Shown here piece by piece: positions 13,103-31,150 of a stretch of 64,000 bases of DNA. The DNA comes from Diprion similis (lineage: Eukaryota > Arthropoda > Insecta > Hymenoptera > Diprionidae), in contig NC_060110.1 in the NCBI RefSeq assembly GCF_021155765.1, positions 8,369,501 through 8,433,500 of the forward strand, written 5' to 3'. How positions within the stretch are numbered: the stretch's first letter is position 1; each line of letters begins with the position of its first letter. The notes under the pieces were generated by a model. It was not told the origin of the DNA and ran no database searches. It was given only the letters and a program-made list of their open reading frames with translations. The position numbers were made by a program, and so were the translations under genes.

Positions 13103-16100
13103 TCATTCAGAGTGTTCTCTTATGTGAAATGTATATATACGGAAGTGATGGCACATTTGTCTCACCTGGAACAAAGTTTATAGCGATTATTGGTGTTTCA
13201 ATACTTTTTTGGGCTCAAGTCATCAGTCGTAAGAATAAACCTATGACAAGAAAACCGTAAATATAAAATAAACAGACATGTTTTTAATGTTTTACAAACT
13301 GATGAGTTGAAATGATTGACAAATCCGCAGAAAAAATACTTTCAGGTCTTACAGTAGAAAGTACAGTACAGTAGTCCAAATATCTGAGTTCATGGATCTC
13401 GAATGTAAAAAAGGAACTTAAGGATACATTCTACAAAGAATTCTGAATGAAAATAAGCCAAAGGATTTTTGTTTTGAGAAAACGTCAAGAAATGGCATGA
13501 AAGGACTAACGTAATTTCGTACATTACGATTGTTATTCGGTTTTTGGCGTTTGAGATCCATGGAATCAATATTTGGAAGATGGCGGCCATGGAAATTAAA
13601 AAATTAAAAATTAAAAGGACATGGCCATCTACTGTATACAGGTATTTCTTAGGGGGAAATGGTGTGCTTCAGAGTAAATTTAGGGGAAACCTTTAGTTTT
13701 AGAATGCTTATAGGGAAAGTGAAAAAAATAGGGCAAATTTACTTTCACGTGAATAGGGGAACCATTACGAAAAGCCTATACTCTTCTGGAAAAACACGCT
13801 TTTTAAATAACAAAAATTTTAAAAACATTTCCACAATTCGGACAGTGCTATACGCGAATTTTCCAGCTATGGAAAATATTTCATTTATGCTTCACCTGTT
13901 GAAAGTTCATAGAATATGTGATGTCATGCGTTCTTTTTCTTCTAACTCAAATATTGTGCAAGCAATTGTTCAACACTTGGCCCTAAGGTTTTTTTTTTGG
14001 AAATGGAACATATATCTAAACTCACCACACAGGTTCCGTAGTGAATGTGGGCAACAAGTGCAAAAATGGATACTAGATACATGATTTCAAGTTCAATCGA
14101 TGGCACCATGAAAGAACAAGCGACAGCACCGGCTACAGGAATTAGAATCCAAGGAAATATCTCACATCTGGTGTTGCTCATTTGAGAAACGATTAATCGA
14201 CACTGCGAATAAAAATAAAAAGAATGAAATGAATTGAATTATTGGAGAATCTATATGAGCGGTTCCACGTCACTTCACTCAAAAAAAAAACCGTCAAGTC
14301 ACGGATCTTTGCGCCATTTGAAATATCCGTAGTATTATGTGAAAAAAAAATAATCTGTCATTTGTTAATGTTGTTATAAACCGAAATAAAAAATGTAGTT
14401 TTCTAAATCTAATTTCAATGACCAATATACTTATTTACTTAAAAAAAAACCGTTTGCTAAAGAAAATTTCACAATCACAGATCATCTTTTAATATAGTAC
14501 TACAACGTATCAAAAAAAATTGATTAAGGAAAAAATGTTGAGGTCAAACGTGGACGATAATGGATGGAAAGCCCCATCGCATATGCTGCTGGAGATAGCT
14601 ACCGCTCGTGCAGAAAGAAGTGTGGCGAAGGAGGAAAGTGTGTGAGAGGTATAATATAATATACGCAACACACCGAGTTCGCGGGAGTAGCGCTGACGCG
14701 AGACGAGACGTTTCATTTTTTTTCTCCGGCCCTAGTAACTTCTCCATCAATTTTTTTTTTTAGGATTAAAGAGGAAGGATACAGGTATCCGAAAAAAATT
14801 ATCTCCATGAATTGTTGTTAGTCCCGCGGAAATGGCAGCGAAATCAAAAAAAGAAACGGTAAAAAAATATTGAAAGAAATTTTTTTTTCCCAAATAAATT
14901 TTTTTTTATCGAAGCGCATTCCTTTACGAACAGCACGATTGCAAGATCAGTCCGCTCCGATGTATACTTTCGGAGATATGAATTTTCAAACATAGCAGTG
15001 CAACAGTGATATACAAAACTTTACATAGCTCGAACTCGGCCATTTTTGAAAAAATTTCAAAATCCTTGAAATTGTATTTTTTTTTCACATAATGCTACGG
15101 ATATTTCAAATGGCGCAAAGATCCGTGACTTGACGGGTTTTTTTTTGAGTGAAGTGACGTGGATCCGCTCATATGTGCAAAAATTTGAATAAACACTTAC
15201 ACATATGTTGGAAAATATCGTTCCGATGGCAAAGTAAATTATTCTTGGATCTTTTTCCATAATGTTGTTGGGCGAGTATGTTACCCAAAATGTTGCAATA
15301 GTAAAAAATATAGTTGCAGGTACTAGTGGTCGTACGGCTTCAGGGAACGATCTCATTTTCCCTGTTTTGTCTCTATATGATCTATAAAAGTTAAAAAGAA
15401 TAAAAACTAGAGCGATGCTGTAAGTGTTTCGAAATCATATATTTGATAGAAATTATGATAATTCCTCATTTCTGCTCTCTTGGTGGAGAATTCGAGGTGA
15501 TGAAATAAAAGAATAACAGTTACTTGTATATGTTCCAGACGACCATTGGTAAATTAGACACTAATGCACTGACGTACAGTAACATTTCAAACATAATACC
15601 AGCTGAAATTCCACCCGGAAGTTCAAATTTCCAAGCTTCATGACCACCAAATGTCGTCAGAATAAAGACGATGATAGTAGCCTGGAATAGATTAGTCCCT
15701 TTGAAATGGGGAATATGAAAATGAAGAACTAAATTATCGATACCAGGAAAAACATATATTCATCTTGTGTCTTTAAAAAAACATTGAAATAAAGGTCAAG
15801 AAAAAAAAGCTTGTTGCAAGTGAGCATGATACGCTTTTTTTTGACTTTGTTAAAGTTAAGCCAATTGATCCTTTACAACTTTACAACACAGAAATAAAAT
15901 TAAATGATGAACAGCTGTCAGCTACAATAATTTTACATTAACTCAAGAGATTCATAATACCAATATTTTGTGAAATAAATTTTCATTACTTTCAGTAATG
16001 TCTTTTTCTAGGATTGTTGAAAAATCTATCGAAAAACGAGTTGGAATCTTGCTCCGGAAAATTAAGAGTTAATTAGCCAATGATTTTTCTACTTTAACAG

Positions 16101-17871
16101 GTTTTCATAGCAATGAATAATATGTCAATCAGAATTGGACTAACCAGCATGGACGCATCATATCCCCAGGGCAAAAAGAGAACACCAGTGTTGTATTTTT
16201 CCCAGTGGCTTAAGTAGAAATTGACAAACACGTTCCAAAGAATGAAATACATTCTAAGGGGTGCTACACTGTGATCCGTTCTACCAAATATTGAATACAT
16301 GCAAACAGTAATCAGCATAGCCGTCCAGCTATCGAGACCATGGTCAAACAATTCTCCTAATGGTCCAGATGTTTGAGTGCGTCTTGCTTGTTTCCCATCA
16401 ATACCATCTAATTTTCAAACAAAGTAACAGTTATTTTATAAGTGTCTAAAGACTGAAATTTTTTTTAGGTACCCTTGAGGAAATAAGTTACCAAATTATT
16501 TAAATACACTTGTTTGATTATTTCTGCTCGTTTGAGTGTCTTGAGATTTTGCTCAATCTTCGTACTGCTGGTTAAACACATTATACGAGTCATTTATTAA
16601 TCTTCTCTTAACAATCGTGCTTGGTTCTATTTTCTCAACACAAACTAAAGTTTAAGATGGTCCACATTTTGAACAAAGTACTTATGAAATACTTGCCAAG
16701 TGTATATGCCATGAATATGTTAAAAGCAGCCATAGCATACACCCATCTTGGTATATTTGGATATTCTGGCATATCGTCACTAGATGCATAAAAGTAGTAG
16801 TCGTAGCTCGCGAACATCAAAAAATTCACAACGGTGAATAGGAATCCAGTGAACGTCAGTAAGTTCGGAGCCACCCATTTTGGACAATACTACATTACAA
16901 AAAATGATGATGATAAAACAGATACACAGATTACATAATAATTTTATCTAATCTCAATTTGACGTAATGCTTTCAAACTAATTTTCTAAAGAGGTTACTC
17001 ATTTTGAAATGTAGGTCCAACACGTAAATTGAAGAGGACAGATTATGAAAATATCATCCTTGAAGGACCTTGTAGCGCAGACTTTTTTTGGTCCAACAAT
17101 CATTCTGAATAGATTCACGTTTTCTTGATAAAATACCCAATAAAATTCATTGTGAATGGAAAGCTGATACCATAAAGTGGATAATGAATTGCATAATATA
17201 AAAATTTAAAAGTACACAAATCATACTCCTGATTCACATATGCATTTTGAAATAAACGTGTTGATTAGTTGAACGAATTTTAATGAAAATGATAGTAATA
17301 GTAAAGAATAATTTTTACCTCTACTACTTTGTTCCAGAAAGGGTGCATCACATAAATACTCAAGGGACTCGTATCCAGTGAGCTGTACTGTAAATTAAAA
17401 AGACAAATATTCATGGTTCTCTGCGTAGAAGATAGAGATTTGTACAAGGAGTGACTTTTTGAAAATGAGAAGACATTCGCTTATTGCTGGAATTCTGAGT
17501 CACTAATTTATAATCTATCAGCTATAAGCATGGGTGTGCACTGTAACGAACTGTAGCAAACCTGATTCGAGGCAAAGAGCAAGAATGTATTTAAAATACG
17601 CACTATGCGTGATCAGAATTTTCATTACATTCCAACCAACGTAATTTTCATTAGACATGAATTATATAAATTTGTTACAGCATGTCCCAATTACTGATAT
17701 ACCCTGTACTACCTGTAGGGTGTAATTTGGGTTTCCAGATAAGCCGCAACAAAACTTAATTAAGACAATTATTGATATACGAAATTGAGAGTGAATAAAA
17801 TTAGTGTTCACCTTATAATTTTCGAAGCCCATAAGGTGCTCCTGCGTCAAATAGTCGACTTCCAGTTTCAT
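13103..17871 (-). CDS. SELENOI: Ethanolaminephosphotransferase 1 (SELENOI/EPT1 orthologue), 8 exons
   Basis: Exons in transcript order are 17871-17812, 17387-17319, 16889-16697, 16407-16145, 15681-15524, 15381-15201, 14202-14026 and 13165-13103. They encode 387 aa in one continuous frame. The CDP-alcohol phosphotransferase signature D-G-x2-A-R-x8-G-x3-D-x3-D is complete: Asp111, Gly112, Ala115, Arg116, Gly125, Asp129, Asp133, within [10 protein letters not shown]...GELFDHGLD. Many hydrophobic membrane segments follow. Family-diagnostic strings include [16 protein letters not shown] and AHIHYG. The enzyme transfers phosphoethanolamine from CDP-ethanolamine to diacylglycerol, making phosphatidylethanolamine in ER/Golgi membranes. 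Overall similarity favours EPT1 over the choline/dual CEPT1 group. The intron after exon 3 starts with GC rather than GT. The last exon encodes only 20 residues, [20 protein letters not shown], then UGA. That UGA lies within one residue of the vertebrate selenocysteine position as I recall the family. A TA-flanked mobile element sits in the intron between exons 6 and 7. Confidence 0.96.
13575..13630. repeat. Short inverted repeat in EPT1 intron 7
   Basis: AGATGGCGGCCATG at 13578-13591 is matched by its reverse complement CATGGCCATCT at 13620-13630 (3-nt bulge). The spacer is AT-rich. A second pair, CATGGATCTC near 13392 and GAGATCCATG near 13553, lies just to the left. Both may be decayed ends of a small foldback element. 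Confidence 0.35.
14256..15171. mobile_element. Long-TIR MITE/foldback element with TA flanks in EPT1 intron 6
   Basis: The first about 97 bp starting TGAGCGGWTCCACGTCACTT is repeated in inverted orientation at the right end, with about three mismatches. The shared part runs through CAAGTCACGGATCTTTGCGC to GTGAAAAAAAAATA. Dinucleotide TA lies just outside each end (14254-14255 and 15172-15173), the expected Tc1/mariner-type target duplication. The 916-bp element has no transposase-like ORF and fills most of the 0.8-1 kb EPT1 intron between 14203 and 15200. The high arm identity suggests a fairly recent insertion. Confidence 0.85.
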
Positions 17872-18685
17872 TTTAATAATTGTCTCGATATCAAGAAACG
17901 TTAAACTAACCACAAGACAAGTCACTACTCCACGTAATAATAAACTACTATACTTCCATCAACTGGTTTAAATTAATCAATGATTAACATTGTATTACAA
18001 AAGTATATTTCAACTAATTTCTATTAAATAAATAAACATTTTTCGAAGTTAAGACTAGAGAAATCGGACCTGTGATGCAAGTGTAAATGCTCATCACAAA
18101 TCCTACGATTTATAGGCAAATTTTTCCACACAACATACGCATGCGCTTATCACGCGTTAACGTTAGAGCCTGGAATACGTAGTGCTGTGAACTGGGCTCG
18201 TCTTCTTTTCGGAGATCTCCGTCAGAGTCACTAGTCAAGTTTACATCAAAGCTTTACACTAGTTTGGAATAAAAAGCCTGAATTACTAGATAGCAGCACC
18301 GGTTGGTGGTCAACATTGGTCAACATCAGAGAGGATAGGGGTCAACACTAAATCCTAATGCTCGCATGCGTGATGGCCTAAGGTGATGGCGACACTCGGC
18401 AAAGGCAATACAGTATACTCTGTGTCTCTCGCTCTGCGCTGTGATTGGCTGAGAGAGCACGCTCGGTCAATCACAGCGCGGAGTGAGAGAGAGAGAGTAT
18501 ACCCCAATTGTCATCACCCAGTCACAAGTACGAGCATTGGGATGGCACATCATGTGTATAACTTGTGAAGCTCGATGGCCAGGGCTGATCTCCCGCAGCG
18601 TAGTCACAAGTTCATGTCGCGCTTACACCCTGCGAAAAACGAATAGTGGGGATAGGAACGTGAATATCCACCACGACGAGATGCC
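17872..18685. promoter_or_regulatory. Divergent promoter interval of EPT1 and LIMK1
   Basis: About 0.8 kb between the EPT1 start (minus) and the LIMK1 start (plus). The right half is relatively GC-rich and contains two notable structures. One is a tandem pair of TGGTCAACAT at 18307-18326 with a third GGTCAACA copy at 18340-18347. The other is a 90-bp near-palindrome at 18413-18502. Both 5' UTRs and promoters must lie here; exact start sites cannot be read. Confidence 0.6.
18413..18502. repeat. 90-bp near-palindrome with paired CCAAT boxes
   Basis: The left arm starts GTATACTCTGTGTCTCTCGC and ends GCGCTGTGATTGGCTGAG. It is mirrored by a right arm that ends GAGAGTATAC. About 35 of 41 positions pair around an 8-nt loop (AGAGCACG). 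Each arm carries ATTG/CAAT cores (GATTGGCT and GTCAATCA). It lies about 180 bp upstream of the LIMK1 start codon. Confidence 0.8.
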
Positions 18686-26139
<7,454 letters not shown>

Positions 26140-26451
26140 TCTTAACCTGTTCCTTTTGACCTGATCTGAAAAAAATATAATATAGAGCAATGTGACAATG
26201 GCAATCTATTTTCATCTTACGCAAGGCAGTGTGCTTGTTTCGTCATATTTGTAAAAATTAGCTGGCGTGCATACCTTAAATATTTTTTTTTCTTAATAAT
26301 TCAAACCAACTTAGTGAATTATGTTAGTAAAATAGTCGGACCAATTATGATACTTTCACAGATATTTCATTGTCATTGATCAACTGTTCCAAAATAAGAA
26401 TCGAAGCTCTTTTCTAATTTTGTAAGGGCTGGAGATTTTTAGTGTTTACAG

Positions 26452-26457
26452 AATAAA
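26452..26457 (+). terminator. Candidate LIMK1 poly(A) signal
   Basis: AATAAA lies about 315 nt beyond the LIMK1 stop at 26137-26139. Further A-rich signals follow downstream, so the true 3' end could be more distal. Confidence 0.4.
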
Positions 26458-29400
26458 AAAATCTTCAATTTTTCATTTTGAAGAAGTTATGCAATGGTCA
26501 TGCTATAATGAAATTTCTGTGTATGTGTTTTAATATACTTCACTATTTTTTAGAGTGAAAAAAGAGCTTAAACGTTACACTGAATCTATCTAATGTATAC
26601 ACGAAAATGATTGATATAGATCAATTCTTGAGCTTGATAATCATTATGTGGAGTATAAAATTGTATATCCTCTCACTTAATTTCGTCAATAGACTAAGTT
26701 TAAAAAAAAAAAAAAAAAATCAACAAACATTCCTATTAAATCTTGCCCTTAGATTTATGTATAGTCGATTTTAGTTTGAAGTAAACGATCTGAATTTACA
26801 GCATTCCATTTACAAAATTTCCTTGCTCTAAAAATGGTGTTTCTTGCAACAATTTTTTCATACATATTTTTGATTGGGCAATAAATGCCAGGTGAAATTG
26901 AATCGAAAGACTTGATATCTAGAGGTTATAAGACGGACAATGTAAAAAAAAAAAACGGATAAAATCATTCCGATGTATTTAAAAAAGGTCTACATGAAGG
27001 ATAAAATATTAAGGCTCACTAGTGTCGTCTATCATGATTGATGAAGGAAATCAATGTTGAGATAAGTAATGTGCTCTGCATCGTATACCTCAGTTACGTA
27101 AGTATTAATATAGGGTCTACAAAGAAAATATGAATGAGCCTTTATTACCGCATATTTGTGTAAATTTGAATGTATGGTTTAAAAGAGTTTGGAAATGCGT
27201 ATAAGTCTTGCACAGGTTTGAAATTTTGAAGGGTAGTTTATCTTCAGGTGATGAGATTTGGCAACAAAAGACTTTATATGCTATTCCGATCGTGAGTTAA
27301 AAACAATACATTTTACGTTCAAAAATATGTATCACGTTTGAGTGAGTAAGATAGCATTCATAACTAAAAGTTTGATTGGAGCCTGTGCCTGTATAGAAAA
27401 CTTTACGTGTACATAGGTTTGTATATAGTTTTAGGCTTTTCGATCATAGAGCTTTGAAAACACAAGCAAAAAACAAAAAAACAACCGTACTAGAATTGGA
27501 AACCTACTAACTAGATCTCTAGTACTAAAAATATTATTTTTATTTACACTTTTACTGTTAAGAAAGAATATTATTTGCAGGATGATACAAATTTTTCACA
27601 TCTTATTATTCATTCATCCAACGAGTTAACTGGTTTTTCTGACCTACATTAGTTTCCTTCCTCATTATGGAAAATATAATTTATTTTTCCAAATATATGT
27701 ATGATTGTGTCGTCTAAAATATTGCTACTAATTCTGTAAATGTTACAGTGTAATATGAGTTTTAACTTAAATTAATATCCTAATTATTTGTGCTTAATCT
27801 TATCGTACAATTAATATGATTCATGATTCTTGAAAACATAGAAGAAATAATTGAATGAAAAGTTTTTTAACATTTACTTATAGAGTCGTCCTGCAGTTGA
27901 AATAATTCTTTGTTACCTAATTTACAATCAAAATGTACTTAATTTCCTAAGTTATCGTATAATTGAATTGTTGAATGAACGTCGGTGAAAGAATGTTAAA
28001 TTCGAAACCACGGTGATAACGCGAATGGCAATTAAAAGTTGAGAAAAAAAACGTGTATTTATCGTTTACAAAAAATTGATCTAATCAATCTCTTTGTAGT
28101 TCTTGAATTACTTTCAATGGCGTACATGAAAGTGGTTTCGAATTATTGTATAAACGTTAAACGTTGTCTGTGATAGAAAGTGTTTTGAAATTGTACAGCA
28201 AACAATTGAGTACTTGTAATTAACCGGTTAGAATTGAATACAACATTGTATACTTGTATGTATTATTATCAGCAATACTCATACATAACAGTAACGGAAC
28301 TAGTTACATTTAATTATCGATTAAAATCTAATATATAATTTTTGGTGTGAATATTAATGAATTTCAACGGAATTCGTGTAATTAGTATTCTTAATAGTTA
28401 TATATTACAAAACTTGAAAATTGCGTCAATAATATTGCCTGTAATTTTTTCCGGATGTACATTATGAGTAACAGTATTGAACATTCAGTCTTGTTTGGTC
28501 ACTTGGTCAGTATTAAAAATGTCAATAATGTCTTTTACGAAAAGAAATTGTCTTACAATTTCTTGTAAATTTGTACAAAAACCTGCACCAGCACAGTTAT
28601 TGAGAATATTTTTGATGCACCATTGACCGATAAACATGGTCCTTGTATAATAATGTAGTAGACTTTTTGACAAGTTGCTTATTTGCCCACGCGGGGTATT
28701 AATCGGGTTTTTGCAAAAATCTAGTAAGAATAAATAAATTACAAAATGGCTAATAAACGACGAAGTTACCCACGCTACGCAATTTACATTTTAATGTTAT
28801 AAAATATTTCCGTATTAAACCAATAACAAACTTTATTTATCACCTTATACGTTGAAATTTCCGTAAATAAAATGAAACTGTTATTATTATATAACTTACG
28901 AAAAAAGAACCGCGCCGGTAGTAGGTTTTAGTTCGTGTAAATTTGTAGCAACAATACTGTTATGCGCGTAGAGAAAGATTTTTTGATTGAAAAATGAGTT
29001 TAAAAAAATGATCTGATTCAGTTTGGAAGCTTTCATCGTACTTTCATGCAACTTGCATCGCGATTGATATGAATTTATCAATTTAAAAATCCTTCGCTAC
29101 GATATTGAATAGCCTTTTATACATTTCGTGTATACTATTTAATTGTGAACCATTTTTTCATAATGTTTTTTTAACGTGGAGTTATAATAGTATTTAAACA
29201 AAATGTGTCTCATTTAACATTCCAATAATTCAGAAAAAAACTAAACAATTGAAAAATAAAAAGTTTGTTAATAATGATAATGATCCCGTAGTTTTTATTT
29301 CCACTCACCCAAGCCTAGATTTTCTTGTTCATGTTAAGAACAGACCAGTATTGTTGAAAAATTTCTATTCGAGAGAAATTCGCTATCAACACTATTATAT

Positions 29401-31150
29401 TTTTATTACTGTCGTAATTACACAGTTTAAAACTCAGCGCTGCTGATAAAATACCTCTCGAGTCAACGTCTACAGATGACAGCACTCTGAGAGGAATTAT
29501 GAGAACACAAAGAGAAATTCCGCGAGGTGGCGCCAGGCTGCCTTTTCTCTGGCAGAAAGTATTTCAAAGTTCGACGTGATACATAACAATGTGCATGGCA
29601 AATTTTTTTTTATATCATCGCGAAAAGTAATAGTTGAAACATAAAGAAAATTAAATGAATCGAATGAATAGCAAAATCAAATCGTTCAGCGTACAAGTCA
29701 CAAAAGTTTCTGGAAAAAATCATTCGAAGAATGAAAATTGAATTTGACACATTTTTCCTGGATTGAAAATCATTTTTTAAGTAGCTGGGATGTTCCAATC
29801 CACTTCATGTGGCTGATAATAATTACTCGTAGTCGCTTAGGCACTCACGTCTTTCAAACAATGTGGAAAAAGTGTTAATAGTTGGTATTTTTGACGATGT
29901 TGCCTTTTTCAATTCAAATACAGGCAAATCAAAATCAATCGTTATAGTATAATATAAAAGAATATAAAAGATTATACCAAACGCTGGTTCGATTTGAAAT
30001 TCTTTGCTGTTTTTCAGAAAAATACACGCATGATATTACTTGAGTATGTTTTACAATCACTAGTTAAGAGGATGCTATGGTCAGTCCGGACCGAATTAAA
30101 TGTTAAATGGGTTGAATGTTTTCTATTTTGGCTATTATCAGAGGCTATGCATTGCAGTGCAAAAAGGGGCATAACGGCCGTATTCTACATGGAATTCTAG
30201 ACAAAAACACGGCAAAACACTTTGGTTTTACGCGAAAATGAATTACTCTGATTTCGTTCAGAATTGATCTTTTTCTGTTTGTGATCCGTGGACTTTGATA
30301 TTTAGAGACATTTAAGTCTACTTTGACACTGAGTAGCGCATCCCCTTAATCGTTATTGTAAAAGCGTGCCGTTCAGTAATCGGAGATTTCCTCAACGCTG
30401 TAGTAGTTGTTACAACGATTATATCGCCTTTTATGCAGGATGTTGTAAATCTATTAAGACATTCATCATAGAGCATATGATAAAATTATCATGCACATCC
30501 CAGCTGCAGCAAAGCAGCAACAAGTCCGAAGAGCCCTCTTTGCCAACACGTTTCATAAGATAGCTGAATATATTATCACCGTACGTCAGCGCGGGTCGTA
30601 AACGTAGCCAAAGCGCAATATTGAGAAAATGCAAAATTACGAGTAAAACGGTGCCAGGCGGAGAAAAAGTGCCAAAAAATCGCTGACTGCTGATTGGCCT
30701 AGATGCACCATCTATTTTATTTGTATAATAAATCGAAAAACGATACCACATATATATTGGCATTCGCGATATGTATGTTGAATACGTGCCCTGGTAAATA
30801 GAAATCGTAAAAATATAAAACTTTCGATCGGAGAGAATTTCAGTATTGTTTATCAAGCTGCACAATAAGCTTACCGATCGGTACAATTTATCATAAATGT
30901 TTCTTTGTCTGCATCTATAATGGTAATTATAATTCTGTGAATCGTAAGGAATTAAGTCACCTTACAATACATATGAAAAGCGAATAACGAAAAAAAAAAG
31001 AAGAGATATTTCCCTCCATTATATATAGTGCAGGGAAAATAATATCTGGGTATTATGGGTATAATATGTAGAAAAAGACGTGAGAATGACGAGGCCGCTG
31101 CAGTCTGCCGCAATCTCCATCTATCCTGTGTTTTCCGCATTTCGTTCACT
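26458..31150. other. AT-rich downstream flank of LIMK1, no gene found
   Basis: About 4.7 kb of AT-rich DNA with long A runs (for example near 26702 and 26944). Open stretches are short and show no recognisable domain. It probably contains alternative LIMK1 3' UTR sequence at its left end. A GAGGTGGCGCCAGG CTCF-like motif occurs at 29524-29537, close to the point where base composition starts to become more mixed. Confidence 0.5.
29524..29537 (+). promoter_or_regulatory. CTCF-like motif
   Basis: GAGGTGGCGCCAGG fits the insect CTCF core (AGGTGGCGC). It is a motif match only; short motifs of this kind arise by chance. Confidence 0.25.

Noticed and set aside
13042-13260. Small membrane-protein-like open frame (72 codons) on the plus strand
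   Set aside because: It is the antisense of the last EPT1 exon (13103-13165). The minus strand is clearly the coding strand because it completes the family C-terminus.
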